Part shown: positions 1 to 7,372 of the stretch, one piece after another | Numbering within the stretch: position 1 is the stretch's first letter | Layout: each line of letters begins with the position of its first letter | Assembly: GCA_002396065.1 (NCBI GenBank) | Contig: DGWE01000012.1 | Span: forward strand, 1-15,153 | Reading direction: 5' to 3' | Source: Eubacteriaceae bacterium UBA4266 | GTDB taxonomy: Bacteria; Bacillota; Clostridia; Eubacteriales; Eubacteriaceae | Length of the DNA: 15,153 bases | Notes under the pieces: model-generated | Seen by the model: only the letters and a program-made list of their open reading frames with translations | Database searches by the model: none | Told to the model about the DNA's origin: nothing | Position numbers and translations under genes: made by a program

Positions 1-19
1 CACTGCGTCTTGGCGTCTG
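1..19. repeat. Direct repeat, copy A (KTR gene 3' end)
   Basis: CACTGCGTCTTGGCGTCTG matches copy B at 900-918 in 18 of 19 bases in the same orientation. In copy A it encodes the DAKTQ tail of the KTR protein on the minus strand. The match may extend beyond the window edge. Confidence 0.7.
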
Positions 20-197
20 GCATTTCAACAATTTGAACGACCTGAAAATTCTTGGCGTCGATCAAGCTCTCTTTTTTGCATTTGGGACAGAACAGCGGAA
101 AATGCGTGAGCACGGTGTCCTCTCGCAGCTGTACCCGGGTTTTCTGTCCGCAGTGTGGGCAATACACCCACTTTTTCCGAATGTGTTTATCTGGCAT
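1..197 (-). CDS. Cysteine-rich KTR domain protein, 3' end off the window
   Basis: Reading leftward from ATG at 197-195 gives 65 codons with no stop before the edge. The protein has two zinc-knuckle pairs, CPHC at residues 13-16 and CPKC at 37-40, the sequence QKTR between them, and the tail MPDAKTQ. These match the small cysteine-rich KTR family of Firmicutes, usually about 60-70 residues and often near mobile or accessory genes, so only a few residues should be missing. Its biochemical role is unknown; the two CxxC pairs suggest a zinc ribbon that could bind nucleic acid or protein (inference). The start overlaps the last 11 bases of the TetR gene, so the two are very likely co-transcribed and translationally coupled. 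The tail codons recur upstream of the TetR gene at 900-918, which points to past recombination here. Confidence 0.85.
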   Translation of the reverse strand, partial: MPDKHIRKKWVYCPHCGQKTRVQLREDTVLTHFPLFCPKCKKESLIDAKNFQVVQIVEMPDAKTQ

Positions 198-828
198 CAC
201 ACGCCTTCTCCTTCAGTTTCGCCTGGAGCGTCTCAGAAAAGTGTTCGACATGCCGCTCAACCCTCATTACAATGTCGTCTTTGTCCGCGGCTCCGTCGTA
301 AAGGCTGTACATCAGGAAAATCGGCCCGTAAAATTCCAGCGCAAGCTGTTCAGCTTCTGCCGCATCGTTCGTGAATCCCTTGAAGATCTCCGCCATATAC
401 GCGACGGGCTCACTGGCCAAATAGTACTGATAAAGCTTTGCCATTTTCGGGTCCCGGTATTGTTCCAACGTCAGCATTTTCCGAAAACGGCTCGGAAAAA
501 CCTCCTCAGTCCAATGCCGAAACTGCGCTTTCGTGAACGCCGCGATTTTGCTGAGCTCTGCCGTCTGATAGCCTTTAACCACATCTGTCATGCTGCCTTC
601 CGGCATCGCGTATTGCTTCACCCTCTGCTGATCCATCTGATTCATTTTTTTGACAATACAATCGAGAATTTCCTGTTTTCCTGCGTAATGTTTGTACAGT
701 GCGGCTTTGGTCACGCCAAGCCGTGCAGCGATGTCGTTCATCGACGTGCCCAGATACCCTTTCTTCGCAAACAACACGAGCGCCTCCTCTAAAATCCTGT
801 CCTTCGTACTTTTCTCTTGGCACTTCAT
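187..828 (-). CDS. TetR/AcrR family transcriptional regulator
   Basis: This 213-residue protein has an N-terminal TetR DNA-binding domain. The helix-turn-helix lies at about residues 29-48 (SMNDIAARLGVTKAALYKHY), preceded by the usual first helix RILEEALVLFAKKG. The C-terminal part is a helical ligand/dimer domain with no recognisable subfamily. The ATG at 828 is preceded by AGGAGG about 5 nt upstream, which fixes the start. It sits in a two-gene operon with the overlapping cysteine-rich KTR gene. A perfect sigma-A promoter lies about 120 bp upstream, and an imperfect palindrome fills its spacer. This suggests autorepression, the common arrangement for TetR proteins (inference). No efflux pump or enzyme target is visible in the window, so the inducer and regulon cannot be named. 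Confidence 0.9.
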   Translation of the reverse strand: MKCQEKSTKDRILEEALVLFAKKGYLGTSMNDIAARLGVTKAALYKHYAGKQEILDCIVKKMNQMDQQRVKQYAMPEGSMTDVVKGYQTAELSKIAAFTKAQFRHWTEEVFPSRFRKMLTLEQYRDPKMAKLYQYYLASEPVAYMAEIFKGFTNDAAEAEQLALEFYGPIFLMYSLYDGAADKDDIVMRVERHVEHFSETLQAKLKEKACDAR

Positions 829-899
829 TCTATCCTCCTGTTGTTCTTAAATACCGCCGAATAAAAAAGCAGCACTTAAAATCAATTCGTGAAATTAGG

Positions 900-918
900 C
901 ACTGCGTCTTCGCGTCTG
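900..918. repeat. Direct repeat, copy B (relic of KTR coding sequence)
   Basis: CACTGCGTCTTCGCGTCTG differs from copy A by one base. Read on the minus strand it gives GAC GCG AAG ACG CAG, i.e. DAKTQ, and the single difference changes GCC to GCG, a synonymous Ala change. It lies in the TetR transcript leader between the -10 box and the ribosome binding site. It most likely marks a second, lost or deleted KTR gene end. Confidence 0.6.
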
Positions 919-948
919 TCTCGTACGAGTTACCTTTTGGTTACCTCT

Positions 949-977
949 ATTATAGTGACCGGACGGTTACGTGTCAA
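949..977 (-). promoter_or_regulatory. Consensus sigma-A promoter of the TetR-KTR operon
   Basis: On the minus strand TTGACA (977-972) and TATAAT (954-949) are separated by exactly 17 bp, a full match to the sigma-A consensus at both boxes. It faces the TetR gene and starts immediately beyond the terminator of the cysteine operon. So strong a promoter before a repressor gene implies it is normally held down by a bound protein. Confidence 0.85.
955..970. promoter_or_regulatory. Probable TetR operator palindrome in the promoter spacer
   Basis: GTGACCGGACGGTTAC is an inverted repeat with 7-base arms, one mismatch and a 2-base centre. It fills all but one base of the 17-bp spacer of the TetR promoter. 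Two further GTTACC half-sites lie just downstream at 929-934 and 940-945. Position and symmetry fit autorepression by the TetR protein; binding itself is inferred. Confidence 0.6.
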
Positions 978-993
978 GGGATATTTTGAGCGC

Positions 994-1028
994 AAAAAAA
1001 CCGAGACCTTGCATAGCAAGATCCCGGT
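994..1028 (-). terminator. Rho-independent terminator of the metY-cysK operon
   Basis: On the minus strand ACCGGGATCTTGC and GCAAGGTCTCGGT form a 13-bp stem with two G-U pairs and a 3-nt loop, followed by seven T residues (complement of 994-1000). It lies 37 bp past the cysK stop. On the plus strand the same bases would give two mismatches and no T run, so it acts leftward only. Confidence 0.9.
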
Positions 1029-1064
1029 GAGGGGTATCAAAGAGAAAGGGAACGTGACCCGATC

Positions 1065-1985
1065 TTAAAGCATGGAGAGGTAACGGTCGCCGGTATCCGG
1101 CAGCAGGGCGACGATGGTCTTGCCCTTGTTTTCCGGGCGTTTCGCCAGCTGGACCGCGGTCCAGACTGCAGCACCAGAGGAGATCCCGGTCAGGATGCCT
1201 TCTTTTTTGGCGACGGCACGGGTGGTGTCGAACGCGTCTTCGTTGGTCACCGTGACGATTTCGTCGTAAATGTCCGTGTTCAGGGTATCCGGTACAAATC
1301 CGGCGCCGATGCCCTGGATTTTGTGCGGACCGCCGTGGCCTTCAGACAACACAGGCGAGCCGGCCGGTTCAACCGCGACGATTTTGACGTCCGGTTTCTG
1401 GGATTTCAGGTATTCACCTACGCCGGTCAAGGTGCCGCCGGTGCCGATGCCTGCGACGAAAATATCAACTTCGCCGTCGGTATCTTTCCATATTTCCGGG
1501 CCGGTGGTTTCGCGATGCGCCTTCGGGTTAGCCGGGTTGACAAACTGTCCCGGTACAAAGCTGCCCGGTGTCTGTTCGTGCAGTTCGTTGGCCTTTTCGA
1601 TAGCGCCCTTCATCCCTTTTGCGCCGTCAGTCAAGACGACTTCCGCGCCGTAGAGCTTTAACAGGTTGCGGCGTTCAACGGACATGGTTTCCGGCATTGT
1701 CAGGATGACTTTGTAGCCCTTGGATGCGCCGACTGCGGCCAGACCGATCCCGGTATTGCCGGAAGTCGGTTCGATGATGGTCGCGCCCGGTTTGAGCTGA
1801 CCTTTTTCTTCCGCGTCGTTGATCATCGCCAGCGCGATCCGGTCTTTGACCGAACCTGCTGGATTGAAGTATTCCAATTTCACGACGACTTTAGCGTCGA
1901 GGTTTTCTGCTTCTTCTACGTGAGTTAATTCGAAAAGCGGCGTGTTGCCGACTAAATCTGATAAATTCTGATAAATCTTTGCCAT
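1065..1985 (-). CDS. cysK: Cysteine synthase A (O-acetylserine sulfhydrylase)
   Basis: A cytosolic PLP enzyme that makes L-cysteine from O-acetylserine and sulfide. The 306-residue product has the usual family length. The PLP lysine is K47 in SVKDR, the substrate loop TSGNTG is at 74-79, the phosphate-binding GTGGT at 181-185 and GISSG at 267-271. The frame stays open ten codons further upstream (to 2015), but GGAGGT lies inside that extension and about 10 nt before the ATG at 1985, so the shorter form starting MAKIYQN is preferred. It follows the O-acetylhomoserine sulfhydrylase gene by 38 bp with no terminator between, and a strong terminator closes the operon. A cysteine synthase B or cystathionine beta-synthase-like role is possible for this fold, but the length and motifs fit CysK best. 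Confidence 0.95.
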   Translation of the reverse strand: MAKIYQNLSDLVGNTPLFELTHVEEAENLDAKVVVKLEYFNPAGSVKDRIALAMINDAEEKGQLKPGATIIEPTSGNTGIGLAAVGASKGYKVILTMPETMSVERRNLLKLYGAEVVLTDGAKGMKGAIEKANELHEQTPGSFVPGQFVNPANPKAHRETTGPEIWKDTDGEVDIFVAGIGTGGTLTGVGEYLKSQKPDVKIVAVEPAGSPVLSEGHGGPHKIQGIGAGFVPDTLNTDIYDEIVTVTNEDAFDTTRAVAKKEGILTGISSGAAVWTAVQLAKRPENKGKTIVALLPDTGDRYLSML

Positions 1986-2023
1986 TTTATGCTTACCTCC
2001 GAAATATGAATCCAATGCGTTTA

Positions 2024-3304
2024 TTATTGAATCGCCTTAAATGCGGTATCTAATGCGTCGATCAAATCGTCGACATTTTCAATCCCGATGGACAGACGAA
2101 TGGTGTTCGGCTTGATGCCCTGATCCAACAGTTCTGCTTCGTTGAGCTGTGAGTGGGTTGTGGATGCCGGATGGATGACCAGGGATTTGACGTCAGCGAC
2201 GTTAGCCAGCAGTGAGAAAATCGGCAGGTTGTCGATGAAGTCCATTGCGGTCTGCGCGTCCCCTTTGATTTCAAAGGTGAAGATTGAACCGCCGCCGTTC
2301 GGGAAGTATTTGTTGTAGAGCTTGTGGCTCGGTTCGCTTTCGAGAGACGGATGGTGCACCGCTTCGACCTGCGGATGGTTGTTCAGGTATTCGACGACCT
2401 TCAGCGCGTTCTGAACGTGGCGTTCGACACGCAGTGACAGGGTTTCAAGTCCCTGCAGGAAGAGGAAAGCGTGGAACGGTGAGAGCGTAGCGCCCTGATC
2501 TCTCAAGAGAATCGCGCGGATATAAGTCGCGAAGGCTGCCGGGCCGGCTGCGTCGGCAAAGCTGATGCCGTGGTAGGACGGGTCTGGTTCAGAAATCCAC
2601 GGATAACGTCCGCTGGCTTTCCAGTCAAAGGTACCGCCGTCAACCAGAACGCCGCCGATTGCGGTGCCGTGGCCGCCGATGAATTTTGTGGCAGAGTGGA
2701 CGACAATGTCTGCACCGTATTCAATCGGTCTGACCAAGTACGGAGTCGCGAAGGTGTTGTCGATGACCAATGGCAGACCGTGCTTGTGTGCGATTTCCGC
2801 CCATTTTTCGATGTCGACGATGTTGGAGTTCGGGTTGCCGAGGGTTTCAGCGTAGAGCGCCTGGGTGTTTTCGTCGATTGCCGCTTCGATAGCGTCGAAA
2901 TCGTCAGGTTCGACCCATTTGCCGGTCACGCCGAAATGCGGCAGGGTGTGTTCGAGCAGATTGTAAGTCCCGCCGTAAACTGTCTTCGCTGAGACGATGT
3001 TCTGCCCCTGATGGGCCAGGGCTTCAATGACGTAAGTGATGGCTGCTGAACCGGAAGCGGTAGCTAATGCCGCTGAGCCGCCTTCGAGGGCTGCGACACG
3101 TTTTTCAAAAACGTCGACGGTGGAGTTGGTCAGTCTGCCGTAAATGTTGCCGGCATCTCTTAAGCCGAAGCGGTCAGCCGCGTGCTTGGAGTTGTGGAAA
3201 ACGTAAGAAGTCGTCGCGTAAATTGGAACCGCTCTAGAATCGGTAACCGGATCCGCCTGTTCCTGTCCAACGTGTAACTGCAGTGTTTCAAATTTATAAG
3301 CCAT
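2024..3304 (-). CDS. metY: O-acetylhomoserine sulfhydrylase (aminocarboxypropyltransferase)
   Basis: A Cys/Met-metabolism PLP enzyme of 426 residues, typical for the family. It converts O-acetylhomoserine and sulfide to homocysteine, feeding methionine synthesis. Visible hallmarks are the N-terminal LQLHVGQEQ and [10 protein letters not shown], the PLP-contacting aspartate D182 in VIDNTFATP, and the Schiff-base lysine K207 in [13 protein letters not shown]. It is the first full-size gene of the operon, with cysK 38 bp downstream. The ATG at 3304 has only a weak upstream GAAAGTGAG, unlike the strong AGGAGG site of the small peptide gene in its leader. Initiation may therefore depend on leader translation or structure (inference). 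Related cystathionine gamma-synthases are shorter, about 380 residues, so the OAH sulfhydrylase call is favoured. Confidence 0.93.
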   Translation of the reverse strand: MAYKFETLQLHVGQEQADPVTDSRAVPIYATTSYVFHNSKHAADRFGLRDAGNIYGRLTNSTVDVFEKRVAALEGGSAALATASGSAAITYVIEALAHQGQNIVSAKTVYGGTYNLLEHTLPHFGVTGKWVEPDDFDAIEAAIDENTQALYAETLGNPNSNIVDIEKWAEIAHKHGLPLVIDNTFATPYLVRPIEYGADIVVHSATKFIGGHGTAIGGVLVDGGTFDWKASGRYPWISEPDPSYHGISFADAAGPAAFATYIRAILLRDQGATLSPFHAFLFLQGLETLSLRVERHVQNALKVVEYLNNHPQVEAVHHPSLESEPSHKLYNKYFPNGGGSIFTFEIKGDAQTAMDFIDNLPIFSLLANVADVKSLVIHPASTTHSQLNEAELLDQGIKPNTIRLSIGIENVDDLIDALDTAFKAIQ

Positions 3305-3399
3305 TTTAATTTCTCACTTTCTTTAATTCTATTACTAAATTTACTTGTTTACTATTTATTTTATTGCCGTCTGACTATCTTATTTTATTTGGAAATTGA

Positions 3400-3495
3400 T
3401 TAGCGGCAGCACATTCGCCCGCCTGTGTTTTGCTTGAGTACGTGTCGAATCCAGTCACTCTGACACGTACAGGCCGTTCCGTCAACTCTGTTCAA
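3400..3495 (-). CDS. Cysteine-rich 31-residue leader peptide of the metY-cysK operon
   Basis: This small unlisted gene starts at TTG (3495-3493), with AGGAGGTG (3508-3501) upstream leaving a 7-nt gap after AGGAGG. It has 31 codons and ends TAA at 3402-3400. Cysteines fall at residues 9 and 11 (CTC) and 29-30; the C-terminus is RMCCR with tandem UGC codons just before Arg and stop. An in-frame ATG at 3525 would give 41 residues but has no ribosome binding site. The peptide lies inside the transcript leader of two sulfur-assimilation genes, a setting that suggests a cysteine-sensing attenuator or translational-coupling peptide, as known for poly-cysteine leaders of actinobacteria. A free metal- or thiol-binding micropeptide is the alternative. 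I do not recognise a named family. Confidence 0.65.
   Translation of the reverse strand: MNRVDGTACTCQSDWIRHVLKQNTGGRMCCR
3438..3470 (-). promoter_or_regulatory. RNA hairpin inside the cysteine-rich leader peptide gene
   Basis: GTACGTGTC and GACACGTAC form a perfect 9-bp stem around a 15-nt loop. The first arm covers the Cys-Thr-Cys codons of the leader peptide, so a ribosome waiting at those Cys codons would keep the stem open. No T run follows, so it is not itself a terminator. A second, weaker pairing is possible between TGCCG at the last codons (3408-3404) and CGGCA at 3369-3365. Confidence 0.5.
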
Positions 3496-3549
3496 TTCGG
3501 CACCTCCTGAATTATTATTAAACATAGGGTTTAAATATGTTATGGGTAT

Positions 3550-3578
3550 ATATTAAACCTATTTGATTACTATGTCAA
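3550..3578 (-). promoter_or_regulatory. Sigma-A promoter of the metY-cysK operon
   Basis: On the minus strand TTGACA (3578-3573) and TAATAT (3555-3550) have a 17-bp spacer. Transcription would start near 3543, giving a leader of about 240 nt before metY that includes the cysteine-rich peptide gene. It begins right after the terminator of the yaaA operon. I searched the leader for SAM (S-box) and T-box core motifs and saw none. Confidence 0.8.
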
Positions 3579-3587
3579 GGCCAAAAT

Positions 3588-3622
3588 AAAAAAAATCAAC
3601 TCTTTTTTTAAAGAGCTGATTT
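3588..3622 (-). terminator. Terminator of the upp-purB-macro-yaaA operon
   Basis: On the minus strand AAATCAGCTCTTT and AAAGAGTTGATTT form a 13-bp stem with one G-U pair and a 4-nt loop, running into a long T tract (complement of 3588-3595). It starts 15 bp past the yaaA stop. The T-rich flank on the other strand may allow weak activity there too. Confidence 0.85.
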
Positions 3623-3636
3623 TTTAAATTTTATTT

Positions 3637-4407
3637 CTATCTGCCGCCGGCTTTGCCGGGAACGGCTGTTCGAGTAAAGACGTAGGTTGTCGCGTCGGAG
3701 CGCTCGGGATCGTAGTGGTAGCCGCTGACCTCAAAGGCCTTCAGGGCTTCCGGCGTTTCCGCCTTTGTTTCGGCAAGGTAGCGCACCATTTCTCCCCGCG
3801 CCATTTTGACGTAAACCCCTTTTTGCACCACGCGGTCTCCCTGCAATTCGCCAAAGACGCAGGTGATCATGCGGTCCCCCGGCTGAAGGTAGGGCGCGAC
3901 GCTTCTGCTGTACTCCTTGGAAGCCAGGTTGATCAGCACGCGGCTGTCGTCCATCACGTCCTGATAGAGCCGGCTGCCCCAGAAATCGTAAAGATTTCGA
4001 CTGCCGTTCACCGCGGCCTTAGCCTGCATCTCGAGCCGGTAGGGCGTCACACCGTCCATCGGCTTCAGCACGCCGTAAAATCCGGACAGAATCCGGAGGT
4101 GCGACTGAACGTAGTCGTACTGGCTGTCTTCAAAAATGGTCGGCGCCATGTACTGATATTGAATGCCGTCGAAGGCCAAAAGCGCCGGCGTCAGATTGCG
4201 GGTCAGATCCATTGTCTCCAGTCGGCGGTGATTCTGCTCGGCGATGGCGTCGCTGCAGGCCCAAAGCTTCTGCTGTACCTCGAAGCTCAAGCCCTGCATC
4301 CACTTCATCAGAATTTCGGTTCGATCGAGAAAAACCGGCAGCGCCGCGGCGGGCGGCGCGTCGGGATCGCGAATCATCTGCTTCGCGGGTGAAATGATGA
4401 TGCGCAT
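3637..4407 (-). CDS. yaaA: Peroxide stress protein YaaA (UPF0246 family)
   Basis: The 256-residue protein matches the YaaA family from end to end: N-terminal MRIIISPAKQM, then SGFYGVLKPMD at 108-118, PYRLEM at 122-127, LYDFWG at 139-144 and NLASKEY at 160-166. In Escherichia coli YaaA lowers free iron during hydrogen peroxide stress and so limits DNA and protein oxidation; the fold also binds DNA. The N-terminal insert (DPDAPPAAALP) is slightly longer and more Pro/Ala-rich than in the E. coli protein. It is last in the operon and starts 6 bp after the macrodomain gene stop. It has no obvious ribosome binding site of its own, so translational coupling is likely. Confidence 0.93.
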   Translation of the reverse strand: MRIIISPAKQMIRDPDAPPAAALPVFLDRTEILMKWMQGLSFEVQQKLWACSDAIAEQNHRRLETMDLTRNLTPALLAFDGIQYQYMAPTIFEDSQYDYVQSHLRILSGFYGVLKPMDGVTPYRLEMQAKAAVNGSRNLYDFWGSRLYQDVMDDSRVLINLASKEYSRSVAPYLQPGDRMITCVFGELQGDRVVQKGVYVKMARGEMVRYLAETKAETPEALKAFEVSGYHYDPERSDATTYVFTRTAVPGKAGGR

Positions 4408-4413
4408 AAGAAC

Positions 4414-5211
4414 TTACGCCTGATTGAGCAGCGCGTCGTAAAGCCGCCGGTCCTCGTCCTTAAAAACGTTGAAGACGACTTTTTTGACGCTGGTCTGCGG
4501 ATGGGCGTCCAGCCACGTCTTTACAGTTGCAACCGCAATTTCCGCGGCCTTGTCCTGAGGAAAGCGGAACACGCCCGTGGAAATGCAGCAGAAGGCGATC
4601 GAGTCGAGATCGGCGTCGTCCGCCGCGTCGAGACAGCTGCGGTAGCAGCTTGCGAGGGCGTCGACGTCCCCTTGGGTCAGTTCGCCCTCGACGATCGGAC
4701 CGACGGTGTGAATCACGCACTGGCACGGCAGGTTGTAGGCCGGGGTGACCTTGGCCTGGCCGGTGGGCTCAGGCCCATCTTGGCCCGCCATCAGCGCGGC
4801 GCAGGCGTTGCGCAGCTGCATGCCCGCCGCCGAGTGGATGGCGTTATCGATGCAGCTGTGGCCCGGCACAAAGCAGCCGAGCATCTGAGAATTGGCCGCG
4901 TTCACAATAGCGCCGACCTTGAGCCGAGTGATGTCGCCCTGCCAGAGGGCGAGGCGGCTGTCTGTCCGGCTGACCGGCAGCGCCGCCCCGTCCACGACGC
5001 CCTTGTCTTCAAGGAAGGATTTCAAAATGGCGTCCTGGAGATTTTCGACGATTAACGACATCGGCTTGGGCGGGCGGACGTTCATCAGCGCCCGCATCAA
5101 CGCCCGCTGACCGGCTTCGTCGCTGCCGTAGGCCGACGGGTCGACCGGCGGCGTCGGTATTTCACCGAGCAGCATCTGGTTCAGCATTTTGATCTGGGCT
5201 AAACGATTCAT
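4414..5211 (-). CDS. Zinc-dependent macrodomain protein-ADP-ribose hydrolase
   Basis: The 265 residues match the zinc-containing class of bacterial macrodomains, which remove ADP-ribose from modified proteins. A helical N-terminal part spans about 1-85. The macrodomain then starts at RLALWQGDI (86-94), with VNAANSQML at 103-111 and the zinc motif GCFVPGHSC at 112-120 (C113, H118, C120). IDNAIH follows, then HTVGP at 168-172 and the phosphate loop STGVFRFP at 211-218. Homologues in staphylococci and streptococci sit with a sirtuin and lipoate genes; here the neighbours are purB and yaaA instead. It begins 15 bp after the purB stop with only a weak GAGAG site. The target is unknown. All key zinc and ADP-ribose residues are present, so activity is expected. 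Confidence 0.92.
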   Translation of the reverse strand: MNRLAQIKMLNQMLLGEIPTPPVDPSAYGSDEAGQRALMRALMNVRPPKPMSLIVENLQDAILKSFLEDKGVVDGAALPVSRTDSRLALWQGDITRLKVGAIVNAANSQMLGCFVPGHSCIDNAIHSAAGMQLRNACAALMAGQDGPEPTGQAKVTPAYNLPCQCVIHTVGPIVEGELTQGDVDALASCYRSCLDAADDADLDSIAFCCISTGVFRFPQDKAAEIAVATVKTWLDAHPQTSVKKVVFNVFKDEDRRLYDALLNQA

Positions 5212-5226
5212 ATCGGTTTCTCTCGA

Positions 5227-6663
5227 TCAGACTTTGAGTTCGACGGTTTCAGTGTCGATGTGATCGCGGTTGGCGTCGAGCACCGGCTGTACTTCCCCTT
5301 CGAGGAATTCACTGACCTGCTGCGGCGCGCGGCCGATGTACAATTCCGGATTCAAAATCGCCGGCACGTCTTCGGCCTTGATGCCGAAGGAGCCGTCCGC
5401 AACGATGCGGTCCATCAAATCGTTGGGCTTGCCTTCTTCTTTTACCTGAGCACCGGCCTGCATCGAGAGCTGGCGGATCTTTTCGTGGAGGTCCTGACGG
5501 TCGCCGCCGTGCTTGACCCCTTCCATGATGATGTTTTCCGTCGCCATGAAGGGCAGCTCGTTCATGATGTGCTGGTGAATGACCTTCGGGTAGACCACGA
5601 GGCCGCTGCAGACGTTGTTCGCGATGCCAATGATCGCGTCGACAGCGAGGAAAGCTTCCGGAATGGAGATGCGCTTGTTCGCCGAGTCGTCGAGGGTGCG
5701 TTCAAACCACTGGGTCGCCTGGGTGATCGCCGGGTTCAGGCTGTCGACCATCACGTAGCGGGCCAGCGAACAGATGCGTTCGCAGCGCATCGGGTTGCGT
5801 TTGTAAGCCATCGCCGACGAACCGATCTGCGATTTTTCGAAAGGTTCTTCGACTTCCTTCAGGTGCTGCAGCAGGCGGATGTCCGTTGCAAACTTAGACA
5901 GACTCTGAGCGATGCCGGAGAGCACCGCGAGAATACGGGCGTCGAGCTTGCGCGGGTAGGTCTGGCCGGTGACCGCGAACGTCTTGTCGAAGCCCATTTT
6001 TTCAGCGATCTTTTCGTCCAAGGCCTTGACCTTGTCGCTGTCATTTTCAAATAAATCCATGAAGCTGGCCTGGGTGCCGGTTGTGCCCTTGGCGCCGCGC
6101 AGGCGGATCGTCGAAAGCAGGTATTCAAGGTCAGCGTAATCCATCAGCAGATCCTGAATCCAGAGGGTGGCGCGCTTGCCGACGGTCGTCAGCTGCGCCG
6201 GCTGGAAATGGGTGAACCCGAGGGTCGGCAGCGATTTGTAATCGTCCGCGAATTTCGCCATCTTTGCGATCAGGTTGACGAGGATGCGCTTGGTGTGGCG
6301 CAGCCCTTCGGTGTACTGAATGATATCGGTGTTATCGCCGACATAGGCCGAGGTGGCGCCCAGATGGATGATGCCCTTGGCCTTCGGGCACTGGTCGCCG
6401 TAGGTGTGCACGTGGGCCATGACGTCGTGGCGCAGCTTCTTTTCGTATTCGGCCGCCAAACCGTAGTCGATGTCGTTAATTTTCGATTTCAATTCGTCGA
6501 TCTGTTCGTCGGTAATGTCAAGGCCGAGTTCTTGTTCGGTTTCGGCCAGGGCGACCCACAATTTCCGCCAGGTGGAAAATTTAAAATCCGCCGAAAAGAT
6601 TCTGCAGATTTCCGGCGAGGCGTAGCGCTCAATCAATGGATTTTCGTAAAACTCTTTGCTCAT
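5227..6663 (-). CDS. purB: Adenylosuccinate lyase
   Basis: An enzyme of the fumarase/aspartase superfamily acting twice in purine synthesis: it splits SAICAR to AICAR and adenylosuccinate to AMP, releasing fumarate. The 478-residue length fits the long PurB form. Visible motifs are the substrate region MAHVHTYGD at 82-90, HLGATSAYVGDNTD at 100-113, the catalytic-histidine segment THFQPAQ at 151-157, and the family signature GSSAMAYKRNP at 281-291 with the catalytic serines. The ATG at 6663 has AAAGGAGTG upstream. It follows upp by only 11 bp, so the two are one transcript that links uracil salvage with AMP synthesis. No other purine genes are nearby, so this gene stands apart from the main pur cluster, as is common in Firmicutes. 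Confidence 0.96.
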   Translation of the reverse strand: MSKEFYENPLIERYASPEICRIFSADFKFSTWRKLWVALAETEQELGLDITDEQIDELKSKINDIDYGLAAEYEKKLRHDVMAHVHTYGDQCPKAKGIIHLGATSAYVGDNTDIIQYTEGLRHTKRILVNLIAKMAKFADDYKSLPTLGFTHFQPAQLTTVGKRATLWIQDLLMDYADLEYLLSTIRLRGAKGTTGTQASFMDLFENDSDKVKALDEKIAEKMGFDKTFAVTGQTYPRKLDARILAVLSGIAQSLSKFATDIRLLQHLKEVEEPFEKSQIGSSAMAYKRNPMRCERICSLARYVMVDSLNPAITQATQWFERTLDDSANKRISIPEAFLAVDAIIGIANNVCSGLVVYPKVIHQHIMNELPFMATENIIMEGVKHGGDRQDLHEKIRQLSMQAGAQVKEEGKPNDLMDRIVADGSFGIKAEDVPAILNPELYIGRAPQQVSEFLEGEVQPVLDANRDHIDTETVELKV

Positions 6664-6674
6664 GTTACACTCCT

Positions 6675-7328
6675 TTATTTTGCTTCGGTGCCGAAGATGC
6701 GGTCCCCCGCGTCTCCGAGCCCCGGAATAATGTATTTATCCTTGTCCAAATGGTCGTCGATCGCACAGCAGAAAATCGGAATATCCGGGTAGGCGCTGCT
6801 GATGCGCGTGATGCCTTCCGGCGCCGTGATGATCGCTGCGATCACAATATCCTTACAGCCTTTTTCCTTCAGTTTTTCGACAGTATATTCGATCGATCCG
6901 CCTGTCGCCAGCATCGGGTCGATGATGATGCATTTCTGGGCGCGGATATCGTCCGGGAAATTTTCATAATAAGAAATCGGCGCGTGGGTTGATTCGTCCC
7001 GCTTCACCCCGATGTTGAGAATCTGAACATCGGGATATACCTTTGTAAAGCCCGGAATCATTCCGACGCCGGCTCTGAGAATCGGCACAATGGCCATTTT
7101 CTTCGAGGTATCAATACGTCTCTGGACCGTCTTGCGCATCGGCGTCTGGATTTCGACATCCTTCATCGGCAGCGTCCGGCCGATTTCGTAAGCCAGAAAC
7201 CCGCTGATTTCCTTCACGATTTCCCTGAACTTCCGTGTATTGGTCTTCTTCATTCGTAGAACCGTCAACCGATCAATCACCAATGGATTATCAATCAAAT
7301 GAACAGTAGCTGGAATTTCAAATGACAT
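6675..7328 (-). CDS. upp: Uracil phosphoribosyltransferase
   Basis: A pyrimidine salvage enzyme that makes UMP from uracil and PRPP. The 217-residue product is a few residues longer than the usual 208-210 because of a short N-terminal extension (MSFEIPATVH). The PRPP-binding loop IDPMLATGGS lies at 136-145 and the uracil-recognition tail YIIPGLGDAGDRIFGT at 199-214. The start at 7328 is set by GGGAGG a few nt upstream. It is first in an operon with purB, the macrodomain gene and yaaA. A TATAAT-like box lies 45 bp upstream in the 63-bp gap after ymdB, so the operon may have its own start while also receiving read-through from ymdB. Confidence 0.96.
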   Translation of the reverse strand: MSFEIPATVHLIDNPLVIDRLTVLRMKKTNTRKFREIVKEISGFLAYEIGRTLPMKDVEIQTPMRKTVQRRIDTSKKMAIVPILRAGVGMIPGFTKVYPDVQILNIGVKRDESTHAPISYYENFPDDIRAQKCIIIDPMLATGGSIEYTVEKLKEKGCKDIVIAAIITAPEGITRISSAYPDIPIFCCAIDDHLDKDKYIIPGLGDAGDRIFGTEAK

Positions 7329-7372
7329 GGCTTCCTCCCTTGCTTAACACTTCATGACACAGCTTTTTCTAC

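Noticed and set aside
52..792. Rightward open frame opposite the TetR gene
   Set aside because: Antisense to a gene with clear TetR homology, ribosome binding site and promoter; no homology or start signal of its own.
3305..3549. SAM (S-box) or T-box riboswitch upstream of metY
   Set aside because: No S-box core (GGCAACC-type segment with its partner helices) and no T-box AGGGUGGNACCGCG-type sequence is present, and no terminator with a T run lies in the leader.
5260..6054. Rightward open frame of about 264 codons
   Set aside because: Antisense to purB, with low-complexity composition and no promoter or ribosome binding site; a shadow of codon bias in a GC-rich gene.
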